From Prochlorococcus sp. AG-442-B03 (GTDB lineage: Bacteria > Cyanobacteriota > Cyanobacteriia > PCC-6307 > Cyanobiaceae), in contig QCPU01000003.1 of assembly GCA_003212395.1 (NCBI GenBank), positions 42,724-106,723 of the forward strand: DNA of 64,000 nt, given 5' to 3'. A program made the translations under genes and the position numbers. Under the pieces are notes generated by a model that searched no databases, was not told where the DNA came from, and saw only the letters and a program-made list of their open reading frames with translations. Positions 42,112 to 51,451 of the stretch are shown here, in pieces. Every line of letters begins with the position of its first letter. Positions within the stretch are counted from its first letter, which is position 1.

Positions 42112-42531
42112 ATGGAAAATCAGGAAGAATACATTAACTTATCAAGATTAGTAGAAAAGTTGAAGAAATCAGAAGATCCAAAAAGAAAATATGAATATAT
42201 TTTGTGGTTAGGGAAAAAATTGAAAGAACCAGATAATGAAATCCTTGTTGAAGAAAATAAAGTTAAGGGATGCGTTTCAGAAGTTTTTGTAAAGGCAAAT
42301 ATTAAAGGCGGTAAATTATTTTGGGAAGGATATTCTGATGCCCTAATAACCAAGGGTTTATTAGCATTTTTAATTACTGGGTTAAATGAATTAACACCAA
42401 ATGAGGTTATTAAAATAGATAAGAAATTTATTGAAGATACTGGTTTGAGATCAAGCTTAACTCCTTCTCGGTCAAATGGTTTTTTAAACATATTGTTGAA
42501 AATGCAGTCTCAAGCAAATGAATTTTTGTAG
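42112..42531 (+). CDS. sufE: SufE-like cysteine desulfuration protein
   Basis: This 139-residue protein has the SufE signature with the sulfur-accepting Cys54 in NKVKGCVSEVFV, preceded by YEYILWLGKKL and followed by FWEGYSDALITKGLLAFL. SufE takes persulfide from the desulfurase SufS for iron-sulfur cluster assembly. The suf operon itself is not in the window. Residues after 110 (LRSSLTPSRSNGFLNIL) match the conserved helix near the C-terminus. Confidence 0.94.
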   Translation: MENQEEYINLSRLVEKLKKSEDPKRKYEYILWLGKKLKEPDNEILVEENKVKGCVSEVFVKANIKGGKLFWEGYSDALITKGLLAFLITGLNELTPNEVIKIDKKFIEDTGLRSSLTPSRSNGFLNILLKMQSQANEFL

Positions 42532-42573
42532 GTCTAATAATATAAAATTAAACTCAAAGTTAAAAGAAATAAA

Positions 42574-43875
42574 ATGAGAAAATGCAAAATTGGTATTGTA
42601 GGTTTTGGAACTGTAGGTTCAGGTATTTATAAAATATTAAGTTCTGAAGTTGATTCACATCCAATTATGAAAGAAATAGAAATTGCAAAAATAGCAGTTA
42701 AAGATCTTAATAAAAAAAGGGATATTGATCTAGATAATACTTTATTAACTGATGATCCATTTAAATTAATTAATGACCCCTCTATAGATGTAATTGTTGA
42801 AGTAATGGGTGGGGTTGATTTAGCGAAAGAAATTATTCTGCAATCATTAAAATTAGGTAAATCTGTTGTTACAGCTAATAAAGCAGTCATTGCAAGATAT
42901 GGAGAAGAAATATATAAAACTGCATCTAAAGAAGGAGTTTATGTATTGTCAGAAGCGGCAGTTTGCGGAGGGATTCCCATAATTGAACCCTTAAAAAGAT
43001 CATTAAAAAGTAACAGCATAAAAAAAATGGTTGGGATAATAAATGGCACAACAAATTTTATCCTTTCAAAAATGACAAATGAAAAAGCTGATTATAAGGA
43101 AACTTTAAAGTTGGCCCAAAGTCTTGGGTATGCAGAATTTGATCCAACTGCAGATGTTGAGGGCCATGATGCTGCTGATAAGATTTCAATTCTTAGTGAA
43201 CTTGCATTTGGAGGGAAAATCAAAAGAGAGGAGATACATTCTGAGGGCATTAGTAAAATAAATCTCAAGGATATCGAATATGCCAATAAATTAGGATTTG
43301 AAATAAAGCTTTTAGCGCTCTCTGAAAGGGGATTAATTAATAATAATGATTCACTTGCTTTAAATATTTGGGTAGGCCCCTCTTTGATTCCAAAATCTCA
43401 TCCATTGGCAACAGTGAAGGGAGTTAACAATGCCTTATTGATAGAGGCTGATCCTCTTGGAGAGATAATGTTGTATGGTCCAGGTGCAGGGAGTGGTCCA
43501 ACTGCTGCATCAGTAGTATCAGATATATTAAACCTGCATGCCGCCTCAGAAAAAAATAATAATTCAATCGATCCATTATTATCTTTTGATTTCTGGAGAA
43601 ACTGTCATATCATAGAATTTTCACAAATAAATAAAAAAAATTACCTTAGAATTATTTGTCTTGATAGTCCAGGTGTTATAGGAAAGATTGGAGATATTTT
43701 TGGAAAGAATAATGTATCAATTGAATCAATTGTTCAACTAGATGCAAGTGAGGACAAAGCTGAAATTGTCGTTATTACGCATGGAGTGAATAATGGAGAT
43801 TTTGAAAAATCGAAAGAGGAAATAAATTCGCTAAATGAAGTCAAAATTATTGCAAGTCAATTAAGTTGTATCTAA
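42574..43875 (+). CDS. hom: Homoserine dehydrogenase
   Basis: This 433-residue enzyme reduces aspartate semialdehyde to homoserine for threonine and methionine synthesis. It has the N-terminal NAD(P) fold IGIVGFGTVGSGIYKIL, the VTANKAV block, the catalytic region GIINGTTNFILSKM, LGYAEFDPTADVEGHDAADK, and a C-terminal ACT domain (residues ~350-433, starting YLRIICLDSPGVIGKIG) for threonine feedback. It is the monofunctional form without aspartokinase. Confidence 0.96.
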   Translation: MRKCKIGIVGFGTVGSGIYKILSSEVDSHPIMKEIEIAKIAVKDLNKKRDIDLDNTLLTDDPFKLINDPSIDVIVEVMGGVDLAKEIILQSLKLGKSVVTANKAVIARYGEEIYKTASKEGVYVLSEAAVCGGIPIIEPLKRSLKSNSIKKMVGIINGTTNFILSKMTNEKADYKETLKLAQSLGYAEFDPTADVEGHDAADKISILSELAFGGKIKREEIHSEGISKINLKDIEYANKLGFEIKLLALSERGLINNNDSLALNIWVGPSLIPKSHPLATVKGVNNALLIEADPLGEIMLYGPGAGSGPTAASVVSDILNLHAASEKNNNSIDPLLSFDFWRNCHIIEFSQINKKNYLRIICLDSPGVIGKIGDIFGKNNVSIESIVQLDASEDKAEIVVITHGVNNGDFEKSKEEINSLNEVKIIASQLSCI

Positions 43876-43924
43876 AAAAAAAGTTTGCAAATTTCTCTGT
43901 AGCCTGTTAAACCGAAGAAAGTAA

Positions 43925-44197
43925 GTGTTTGGTTTAAGCACCTTAATGATTCATCCCAGACTATTAGACAACAAAAATGAAAATAGTAATTTAATTTGTT
44001 TTGAAAACCTTTATAAAGGTGCTTGTGTAAAAATTAAAAATAGTAACAAGACTTTTCAAGTAATTGGAATAAATATAAATAAAAAAATTTGTTGGGTGAG
44101 AGAGTGGCCTTTTGCCTGTAATTCTAAAAAAACATTTCCATTAGAAATAAGTCACATAACTATGCAAATTTTTTGCTCAAATAATTCTACAGAATAA
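43925..44197 (+). CDS. Small protein of unknown function
   Basis: 90 residues from the GTG at 43925, or 83 from an in-frame ATG at 43946. It is soluble and rich in Asn, Lys and Ile, with five Cys spread along it (for example LICFENLYKGACVKI, ICWVREWPFAC). The middle resembles a small SH3-like beta barrel (GACVKIKNSNKTFQVIGIN...KICWVREWP), but this is a visual impression only. I do not recognise a family. It lies between hom and the ABC substrate-binding gene (17-base gap) and could be read with either. Confidence 0.6.
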   Translation: MFGLSTLMIHPRLLDNKNENSNLICFENLYKGACVKIKNSNKTFQVIGININKKICWVREWPFACNSKKTFPLEISHITMQIFCSNNSTE

Positions 44198-44214
44198 TTA
44201 ACTACTTTAGAAAC

Positions 44215-45786
44215 ATGAAAAAAAATTTTTTTTTATCAATACTTATTATTTTAATTTCTTTTTTACAGAATTCTTGCGGCTCAAAAAGAATATCTAAAAA
44301 AATTATAGTAGCAAGTTCTGGAAAAATTGAATCTTTAGATCCAGCTAGAGCTAATACTCTTAAAGCAATTCAATTAATCAGTTCTCTTGGAGACACATTA
44401 TATGAATTAAATTCCAAAGGAGAATTAATCCCTGAATTGGCATCAGGGATGCCAACTATTTCAAAGGATAGGCTTCAAATAACTATCAATTTAAGAAAGA
44501 ATGTTTTTTTTCATGATGGAACTTCACTAAATTCAAATGCAATAAAGTTTACTTTTGATAGATTTAAAAGAATTGGAACTATGAATTATATTTTAGGAAA
44601 TAAAATTAAATCAATAGAAACTCCAAGTGAATATTCAGTTATTATAAATTTAAATAAACCATCAAGTTCTTTAAATGGTTTACTTACATCAGTAAATTTA
44701 ACTCCAATATCTCCAACATTTTATAAACAATATTCTGATAAGTTTTTAAATGAAAAATTCGTTGGTACCGGCAAGTATGTCCTGAAAAGTTTTTCTAATG
44801 AAGTCCAATTAATTGAACCAAATTTGAACTATTGGGGTGAAAAGGTTCTAAATGAGGGTATTAGTTTTGTGGGATATTCAAATTCATCTTCTCTTTTTGG
44901 GGCTTTAAAAAGTAAACAAATTGACGTACTTCTATCAAATTCAATTGATGATAGCCAGAGAAAAAGTCTAAGTAATTTGAGCAAAAATAAACAGTTTAAA
45001 GAAGGTAATAGCCCTTTCACTGAATTAAGTTTTATAAGCCTTAAAACTAGTTCTTATCCTTTAAGTAATCTTAATTTAAGACTGGCTTTAGCAAAAAGTC
45101 TTAATAGAAAATTAATTAGTGAGAAAGTAAGTTATGGATTGAGGAAGCCATCTAGATCGATTATTCCTCCCATATTTAAAAAAGATAATCAAGAATTGTG
45201 GCCTAAATATGACTATTTAGAAGCGAGAAGTTTATTGCAAAAAGAAAACTATTGTAATGGAAATATTCTAAAAATACCTCTTACTTATAGATCGAATGTA
45301 CCAGCTGACAAACTTATTGCCCTGACATGGCAGGAAGAAATTAAAAATTCTTTGAAAGATTGTATTGATATTGAACTCAATGGGGTTGAATCCACAACAG
45401 TCTACAAGAATCTAAGTTCAGGAATTTATACAGCAGTTATTCTCGATTGGACTGGAGCTTATTCAGATCCAGAAGCCTATCTCACCCCTCTTTTGAGTTG
45501 TAATGAAATAGTTGATGGCATATGTAAAAAAGGCGAATCAGTTTACAGCGGTAGTTTTTGGGGATCTAATAAAGTGGAAAGTTTATTTCTTGAGAGTGAA
45601 AAAATAAGTGGAATTAAAAGATTAGAAAAACTTGATGAAATTGAAAAAATAGCAGCAAATTCAATCCCTTATATTCCTATTTGGATATCATCTCAAAAAG
45701 CATGGTCTCAAAATAAAATATCAAAACCTATTTTTAATGGTGCAGGAATAATTTCATTGAGTGATCTTAAGTTAATTAATGAGTAG
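44215..45786 (+). CDS. ABC transporter substrate-binding lipoprotein, peptide/nickel (SBP family 5)
   Basis: This 523-residue protein has a lipoprotein signal (basic MKKN, hydrophobic run, lipobox LQNSC). A family 5 extracellular solute-binding fold follows: ASSGKIESLDPARANTLKAIQLI, GELIPELASGMPTISKD and LRKNVFFHDGTSLNSNAIKFTFDRF. Members bind peptides, nickel or other solutes. The ligand is not readable. Its end overlaps the permease start by 8 bases, so the two are coupled. Confidence 0.92.
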   Translation: MKKNFFLSILIILISFLQNSCGSKRISKKIIVASSGKIESLDPARANTLKAIQLISSLGDTLYELNSKGELIPELASGMPTISKDRLQITINLRKNVFFHDGTSLNSNAIKFTFDRFKRIGTMNYILGNKIKSIETPSEYSVIINLNKPSSSLNGLLTSVNLTPISPTFYKQYSDKFLNEKFVGTGKYVLKSFSNEVQLIEPNLNYWGEKVLNEGISFVGYSNSSSLFGALKSKQIDVLLSNSIDDSQRKSLSNLSKNKQFKEGNSPFTELSFISLKTSSYPLSNLNLRLALAKSLNRKLISEKVSYGLRKPSRSIIPPIFKKDNQELWPKYDYLEARSLLQKENYCNGNILKIPLTYRSNVPADKLIALTWQEEIKNSLKDCIDIELNGVESTTVYKNLSSGIYTAVILDWTGAYSDPEAYLTPLLSCNEIVDGICKKGESVYSGSFWGSNKVESLFLESEKISGIKRLEKLDEIEKIAANSIPYIPIWISSQKAWSQNKISKPIFNGAGIISLSDLKLINE

Positions 45787-46801
45787 AAATTTAAATAAAC
45801 TACTAAATTACTCCTTATTAAAAATTTTGTTTATACCAATAATGTTATGGATAATTTCTTCATTAGTATTTATTTTATTGAGAGTTGCACCCGGGGATCC
45901 TGTCGATGCCATACTTGGATCTGGCGCCGATGAGGTTTCAAGGGAATTTCTAAGAAATAAATTGGGGCTAAATGAACCTTTAATAAATCAATATTTTTCA
46001 TATATTAAAAATATATTGCACTTAGATTTTGGCCAATCTCTTAGTACTCAAGAACCAGTACTAAATATTATTCTTAAGTCCTTGCCTGCAAGTCTTGAGC
46101 TTGGATTCTTTTCAATATTAAGTGCCATAGTAATAGGATTCCCATTGGGATTAATTGGCTTGAGAAATAGAGGAAAAAAGACTGATTATGTTGCGAGAAT
46201 ATTAGGAATTGCTACTTATGCTATCCCTCCTTTTTGGGGTGCGATGTTAGCCCAATTATTATTTTCTGTTTTTTTTAATATTTCCCCAATTGGAGGTAGA
46301 TTTCCAATATTTCAGCAAAAACCACAAATTACAGGTTTTCTAGTTTTAGATAGTATTCTTTCAAATAATATTATTTCTTTGAAAGATAGCCTTTATCATC
46401 TTGCACTTCCTTCTATTACACTCGGCTTTCTTTTGAGTGGTATATTCAGCCGCTCTTTTAGAGTGAATTTGGATAAGACATTAAAAAGTGATTATGTAAA
46501 TGCTGCTTTATGTAGAGGGATATCGAGGGAAAAAATCTTTTTAAACCATGCATTGCCTAATGCTCTATTGCCAATTGTCACTATTTCTGGCTTGACTATG
46601 GCATCATTAGCAGGAGGTGCTCTATTGTTCGAAGTAACTTTTTCATGGCCAGGCATTGCTTTAAGATTACATGAAGCAATTTCTCAGAGAGATTATACCT
46701 TGGTTCAAGGCATTGTAATTTTTACTTCTATGCTCATAGTTTCTTTAAATCTCTTTGTAGATATTTTAATCGCGTATTTAGATCCACGAATAGAGTACTA
46801 A
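45779..46801 (+). CDS. ABC transporter permease, DppB type
   Basis: This 340-residue protein has about six membrane helices and the EAA-type coupling loop NAALCRGISREKIFLNHALPNALLPIVT. The N-terminus has LLRVAPGDPVDAILG, as in DppB/OppB. It pairs with the binding protein encoded just upstream. The usual partners, a DppC-type permease and the two ATPases, are not adjacent: the next gene is on the other strand and its stop overlaps this one by 4 bases. Confidence 0.92.
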   Translation: MSRNLNKLLNYSLLKILFIPIMLWIISSLVFILLRVAPGDPVDAILGSGADEVSREFLRNKLGLNEPLINQYFSYIKNILHLDFGQSLSTQEPVLNIILKSLPASLELGFFSILSAIVIGFPLGLIGLRNRGKKTDYVARILGIATYAIPPFWGAMLAQLLFSVFFNISPIGGRFPIFQQKPQITGFLVLDSILSNNIISLKDSLYHLALPSITLGFLLSGIFSRSFRVNLDKTLKSDYVNAALCRGISREKIFLNHALPNALLPIVTISGLTMASLAGGALLFEVTFSWPGIALRLHEAISQRDYTLVQGIVIFTSMLIVSLNLFVDILIAYLDPRIEY

Positions 46802-48351
46802 TTTTTTAAAAGTTCTTTTAAAGTTTTAATATCTAAAAGATGGAAATCAAGTCCCAAATCTGTTTGGTTTTTAATTACTGTAGGCACTTCTTGGTTCTTT
46901 ATATTTTCTAAAAATTTGACTATAAATTTCGCAGATAAATCTTGTACTAATATTGGATCCGAACCAATAAAAGATTCACTTATTTTGAAGACATTATTAT
47001 TTTCATCTTCGTAACTATTATTAATTCTAATTGGAGAGAAATGACTTGCTCCTTCAATAATTAGAAACCTATTTGATGGATTATTTAGTGCAGAAAAAAC
47101 CTCAAATTGTTCATTCATCAATGGAGTAATAAAATCATATGTTCCACCTATAAGAAGAGTTGGTATTTTAATACCAGCACCATTTTCTTTTGGCCATAGT
47201 AAACTGCCAAACGAATTAAAACCTATTATCGCACTTGCTTTATTAGCATTATTTTTCTCAGAGAATGGTATTTCGCTCAATTGACATTGAAGTAATTTTG
47301 ATAAATTTGTTACTGCAAAGTCTCTTAATGCCGAATTACATATTTCCTTAAGTTGAACGTTTGGATTGTTGCCCTCATGTAAAAGTGCAATTAAAGCACC
47401 AAGTGAATGCCCCATTAAAATATATGAATCATTAGGTAAACCAAATTCCCCATTTTTATGAGCTTTTAATACAGCATCTAAATCTTTAATTCTATATAAG
47501 AAAAAGTCTGCACTTCCTGGGATTGCCTCCTTACCATCTATTACTTCTATTAATGATTTAGAATTACTCCCTCTATGATCTATGAATGCTATTGGCCAAC
47601 CTCTTTTAGTCAATTCGTTACCTATCCATTTGAAATTATTAATTTCACCTCCAAGTCCTGGCATAAAAATTATTAGTTCTTTATCGTCATTTGTTTTTTT
47701 GCTTTTCCATATTGCAATTTCAAAAGGTTTTACTCGGTGAGGAGCATAAATTTTTTTATTTATCTTTATAAAATCTTGAGTAGGATTTTTTTCAGTATTT
47801 TGAAATATTTTTTGGTCTGTTCTTTCAAGATTATTTAATTTGGATATAAGATCTTGTTGCATTGATAACTCATTTTTCCAAGATGAAATTATTAAAATCA
47901 AATTATCAATATCTAGTGAAATCTCTTCTGAAGGCAATGCCTTTATGATTTCTAAAGTTGAAATTTCTTTTTTTTCATCTAATAAATTTTCTATAGTGTT
48001 ATAAATTTCTATCCCATTATTGTCATCTGGAACTATAATTGTTTTGCTTAATTCTGTGAGAATTTTTCGCCCTATCCAACTTCTTAAAATTTCTCTATTT
48101 ATTCCTTCTTCCTTAAAAACTGGAAATTCTAAAAATTTTGATAATTCAAAAAGTCTTATTAATCCATTTTTTTTTAACCAATCTATTAATTCTGTTGAAT
48201 CATCTTTGTATTTTTCTAATTTTGATAATTGTTCTATATTAAGAGGGATTTTCATCTCTTCAAACATAATATTTATTTTTTCTGCAGCCTTTAAACCATT
48301 ACTAAAAAATAAACTACAAAAACCTAATAAAATTATAAAAAAGTTTTTCAC
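46798..48351 (-). CDS. Alpha/beta hydrolase with N-terminal DUF1400-type domain, exported
   Basis: This 517-residue protein has a signal peptide (MKNFFIILLGFCSLFFSNGLKAAEK). An alpha-helical domain to about residue 190 resembles the DUF1400 region found in cyanobacterial hydrolases. A dienelactone-hydrolase-like alpha/beta domain follows, with GLGGEINNFKW, the nucleophile elbow MGHSLGALIAL, an Asp near GGTYDFITP and a His in EGASHFSPI. Substrate unknown. The start is GTG (48349-48351), only 2 bases away from the divergent MFS gene start. Confidence 0.85.
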   Translation of the reverse strand: MKNFFIILLGFCSLFFSNGLKAAEKINIMFEEMKIPLNIEQLSKLEKYKDDSTELIDWLKKNGLIRLFELSKFLEFPVFKEEGINREILRSWIGRKILTELSKTIIVPDDNNGIEIYNTIENLLDEKKEISTLEIIKALPSEEISLDIDNLILIISSWKNELSMQQDLISKLNNLERTDQKIFQNTEKNPTQDFIKINKKIYAPHRVKPFEIAIWKSKKTNDDKELIIFMPGLGGEINNFKWIGNELTKRGWPIAFIDHRGSNSKSLIEVIDGKEAIPGSADFFLYRIKDLDAVLKAHKNGEFGLPNDSYILMGHSLGALIALLHEGNNPNVQLKEICNSALRDFAVTNLSKLLQCQLSEIPFSEKNNANKASAIIGFNSFGSLLWPKENGAGIKIPTLLIGGTYDFITPLMNEQFEVFSALNNPSNRFLIIEGASHFSPIRINNSYEDENNNVFKISESFIGSDPILVQDLSAKFIVKFLENIKNQEVPTVIKNQTDLGLDFHLLDIKTLKELLKN

Positions 48352-48353
48352 TT

Positions 48354-49583
48354 GTGATTAGTCCAAATAGTTTTCAAATTAGTAAAAATTGGTGGATTCA
48401 ATTTCCATATCTTTTAAGGTTAATTACCAAGATAAGATTTTACGCTGCATTTGGTGCAGGAGGTGTTATTTATTTAACATCACTAATTTTTAATAACATT
48501 GGCTTATCAGCTACAGATATTGGCTTGGGATTTACTATATCAGCAATAATTGGAACCGTAACAAGACTCTTTACAGGTAAATATTTAAATAAAACAGCGG
48601 GAATTCAATTTCCAATAGTTACTTCATCAATACTAAGTATTGCCGCAAGCTTATGCCTCATTTTTTCAAGAGATACTTTTTCGTACATAATTGGACAATC
48701 ACTTGTAGGGGCGGCTGCAGGAATATATTGGCCTGCTGCCGAGTTTGGGGTGCCCTATTTTTGCCATCCGATCGACACCCGCAAAGCTTATTCTCTCGTT
48801 AGGAGTTCAGAGGCTTTAGGAATATTTCTTGGTGTATTGTTAGGGGGTTTTATGACGAATTTTTTATATTCCAAATCAATTTTTATTAATGATATATTTT
48901 GCATGTTATTTATTACATATTTAATATCTAGAAATAGTTCTTCTATTAAAAGGAACTTAAAAAATTTCCAAAAAAAATTATTAGATCCAATTAATCAGGG
49001 ACAACTGAAATGGAATAAAAATTCAATAATAATAATAATATCTATTTTGTTGATAACTACTTCTTTAGCTTTGATTCAAGTAACTTTGCCTTTGGATCTA
49101 GTTAAAGGTGGAGTATATCGGAATGCGTTAAGTAAAGAAATTACTAGTCTTATAATTTCTATTCAGTTAATTTTATTGTTATTTTTACAATGGCCTATCG
49201 GTTATTGGATATCAAAGAAAGAAAGATTATTTGGATTGAAATTTAGTTTAATGAATTTCTCTTTAGCTTCATTTTTATTATTTATTTCTAGTTATTCAAA
49301 TATCTCAGCTTTTTATTTAATTTCTATTTCATTAATATTAGTAAGTTTAGGCACTGCTTCATTTCTTCCAACATCAACAGATGTTGTTTTCAGAATAGCT
49401 CCTTCAAACAAAAAAGGTTTTGCACTTGCTCTACTATCACAATGTTTCGCTATGGGTTATTTTTTTGGACCTTTTTTTTCGGGACGCATATTAGATCTAT
49501 TTGGTCATGCTTCAATAATCTGGCTATCTATCTCATGTGCTTGTTTTTTAATTTTTGCAGTTCTATTTAAGAGATTATTTTAA
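48354..49583 (+). CDS. Major facilitator superfamily transporter
   Basis: This 409-residue protein has about 12 hydrophobic segments. The loop after TM2 reads GTVTRLFTGKYLN and the symmetrical loop in the second half is FLQWPIGYWISKKERLFG, the MFS motif A pattern in each half. The middle holds a long basic loop near residue 195. Substrate unknown. It starts with GTG at 48354, facing the DUF1400-type hydrolase with 2 bases between start codons. Confidence 0.88.
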   Translation: MISPNSFQISKNWWIQFPYLLRLITKIRFYAAFGAGGVIYLTSLIFNNIGLSATDIGLGFTISAIIGTVTRLFTGKYLNKTAGIQFPIVTSSILSIAASLCLIFSRDTFSYIIGQSLVGAAAGIYWPAAEFGVPYFCHPIDTRKAYSLVRSSEALGIFLGVLLGGFMTNFLYSKSIFINDIFCMLFITYLISRNSSSIKRNLKNFQKKLLDPINQGQLKWNKNSIIIIISILLITTSLALIQVTLPLDLVKGGVYRNALSKEITSLIISIQLILLLFLQWPIGYWISKKERLFGLKFSLMNFSLASFLLFISSYSNISAFYLISISLILVSLGTASFLPTSTDVVFRIAPSNKKGFALALLSQCFAMGYFFGPFFSGRILDLFGHASIIWLSISCACFLIFAVLFKRLF

Positions 49584-49597
49584 TGAATCTTTAAAAT

Positions 49598-49966
49598 TTA
49601 ATTTTTCTCTAATTCAATAATTCTTCTCTCTCTTAGAAATAAGAAAAAAGGTGCAGAAAATGCAAATGCAATAAGAAAAGTTCCAATGTAAACAACCCAC
49701 ATGTTTTTCATATTCAATTTTTTTGATTCATTTACTATCCATATAAAAATTGCACTTGCACCTACTAACAAGTCTCTAGAAATTGACTGGGCTGCAGGGT
49801 TGGCATTCGCTAAGGAAATGAAGTTATTGATATCAAAACTATTTCCATATTCTCTAGCGAATTCGAAATTTGCCATCATGGGAAGTATAGCTCCTAAAAT
49901 AGATAGAAAAAGGTAAAGATAAGATAGGATCTGTTTGTTGTCTTTTAGAATGTTTAATGAATTCAC
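49598..49966 (-). CDS. DUF2834-type small membrane protein
   Basis: This 122-residue protein has three hydrophobic helices (about residues 14-31, 66-82, 89-108). The sequence AREYGNSFDINNFISLANANPAAQSISRDLLVGASAIFIW is typical of DUF2834 proteins of marine cyanobacteria. Function unknown. It converges with the MFS gene (14-base gap) and is divergent from the PfkB kinase gene. Confidence 0.8.
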   Translation of the reverse strand: MNSLNILKDNKQILSYLYLFLSILGAILPMMANFEFAREYGNSFDINNFISLANANPAAQSISRDLLVGASAIFIWIVNESKKLNMKNMWVVYIGTFLIAFAFSAPFFLFLRERRIIELEKN

Positions 49967-50007
49967 CTGTTAAAAATATTTCTTTTAATAATAGTATTTA
50001 AAAGCTT

Positions 50008-50877
50008 ATGGCTGTTGAAAAGAAAAATAAATTTGAAGAATATACTTTTAAAAAAGGTAATTTAAATTTTGCTGTAGTTGGACATGTTGAGTGGATAAAT
50101 TTCTTAAAAGTCGATAAATTACCGAAGCCAGGAATCATCTCTCATTCTAAAAAGTCCATTGAATATCCAGCTGGTGGTGGCTCAATTATCGCGAAAATAC
50201 TTTCTGATTTAACTTTAAACCAAATTCATTTTTTTACTTCATTAGGTAATGATGATTATGGAGATAAGTGTTTCAAGATACTTTCAAAAATGGGAATTAA
50301 ATTGCATGTAGCTTGGCGTGATAAACCAACTAGAAGAGGATTTAGTTTAATTGACTCTCAAGGTGAAAGAGCAATAACAGTTATCGGAGAGAGGTTAGCT
50401 CCAACTCATAAAGATAAGTTAGAATGGAACATTTTAAAAAAAATGGACGGAATTTTTATTACTGCATCTGATTCTGAGATTTTTAAAATGGCTAGATCAG
50501 CTTCAATACTATGTACAACACCAAGGGTGGGATTAAATACAATTAATAAATCAAATGTCCTTTTAGATGGATTAATAGGCAGTAATCTTGATCCCGGGGA
50601 AGTATTTTCTTTTTCTGAATTATCTTTAAAACCCAAATATACTATTAAAACCGAAGGAGAGAAGGGCGGCATACTATTCCCAGGAGGAAGATATAAGGCA
50701 CTTAAAAACAAAAAATTAAAGGTCGATTCTTATGGATGTGGCGATTCTTTTGCTGCTGGGATTCTTTATGGAATGGCATCTAAATGGGATATAGATAAAA
50801 GTTTAAATCTTGCTAAAGTAATGGGAAGAGATGCCAGTGAATTTTTCGGCCCATATGCAAATAATGATGATAAATAA
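50008..50877 (+). CDS. PfkB/ribokinase family carbohydrate kinase
   Basis: This 289-residue kinase carries the PfkB C-terminal signature DSYGCGDSFAAGILYGMA with the catalytic Asp in GCGDS near residue 245, and an N-terminal AGGGSIIAKILSDL that corresponds to the first substrate-binding Gly-rich segment. The substrate (sugar or nucleoside) cannot be told. Two small unknown genes follow at 16- and 3-base gaps and could be in the same transcript. Confidence 0.88.
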   Translation: MAVEKKNKFEEYTFKKGNLNFAVVGHVEWINFLKVDKLPKPGIISHSKKSIEYPAGGGSIIAKILSDLTLNQIHFFTSLGNDDYGDKCFKILSKMGIKLHVAWRDKPTRRGFSLIDSQGERAITVIGERLAPTHKDKLEWNILKKMDGIFITASDSEIFKMARSASILCTTPRVGLNTINKSNVLLDGLIGSNLDPGEVFSFSELSLKPKYTIKTEGEKGGILFPGGRYKALKNKKLKVDSYGCGDSFAAGILYGMASKWDIDKSLNLAKVMGRDASEFFGPYANNDDK

Positions 50878-50893
50878 TTGAGTCAACACTAAT

Positions 50894-51085
50894 ATGAGCA
50901 ACCTAAAAAATAAAAATAAAAATATTCTTGTAGAAAACATCATTGTTTTCTTTTTATTTACTGTTTTTTTAGTATTTAAATCTTTGAAAACTTTATCTAG
51001 AATTTTTTCTTATGGAATCTTAAAAAAAGAAATATTAACTACTAAAAGTAACTTAGGGGTAGATATACAAATAAAAATAAAATAG
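50894..51085 (+). CDS. Small single-span membrane protein, unknown
   Basis: 63 residues: a Lys/Asn-rich head, a hydrophobic segment at about 13-30 (ENIIVFFLFTVFLVFKSL), then a basic amphipathic tail. No family recognised. The gene is packed between the PfkB kinase gene and another small gene (3-base gap). It is short and Lys/Asn-rich in a genome where such frames arise by chance, so confidence is moderate. Confidence 0.5.
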   Translation: MSNLKNKNKNILVENIIVFFLFTVFLVFKSLKTLSRIFSYGILKKEILTTKSNLGVDIQIKIK

Positions 51086-51088
51086 GTA

Positions 51089-51442
51089 ATGACAATATTT
51101 GTGGTTTTTCTAATTTTAGGAGTTATTTTTTTTGTCTACAAAAAAATTAAATCTAAAAACTCAAAGAACTTAAAATTAGACAAATTTAAAAATAAATTGC
51201 AAAGCACGCAAACAAATATTGAAAGAATTTTTTTAAGGGAGGAAGAAAAAACTTTTTCAAATCCTAATATAAATATTTATATTGGAATTTATGATAATGA
51301 AGAAAATATTAATAGAAAATCCAATATACACAGAGCAAGACTTTCAAAATTTAAGAAATCCAAATTAAATGGTGAGATGATATTTCAAGATGATGAACAA
51401 AGAATTTATAAAATTAATAATGGGAAAAAAGTTTACTTATAA
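51089..51442 (+). CDS. Membrane-anchored small basic protein, unknown
   Basis: 117 residues with an N-terminal membrane anchor (residues 2-18, TIFVVFLILGVIFFVYK), a strongly basic stretch (residues 19-42), and a soluble region with the short beta-like motif NINIYIGIYDNEENI. I do not recognise the family. It follows the 63-residue gene by 3 bases, so the two probably share a message. It converges with the pentapeptide protein gene 9 bases away. Confidence 0.6.
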   Translation: MTIFVVFLILGVIFFVYKKIKSKNSKNLKLDKFKNKLQSTQTNIERIFLREEEKTFSNPNINIYIGIYDNEENINRKSNIHRARLSKFKKSKLNGEMIFQDDEQRIYKINNGKKVYL

Positions 51443-51451
51443 TTTTAATTT

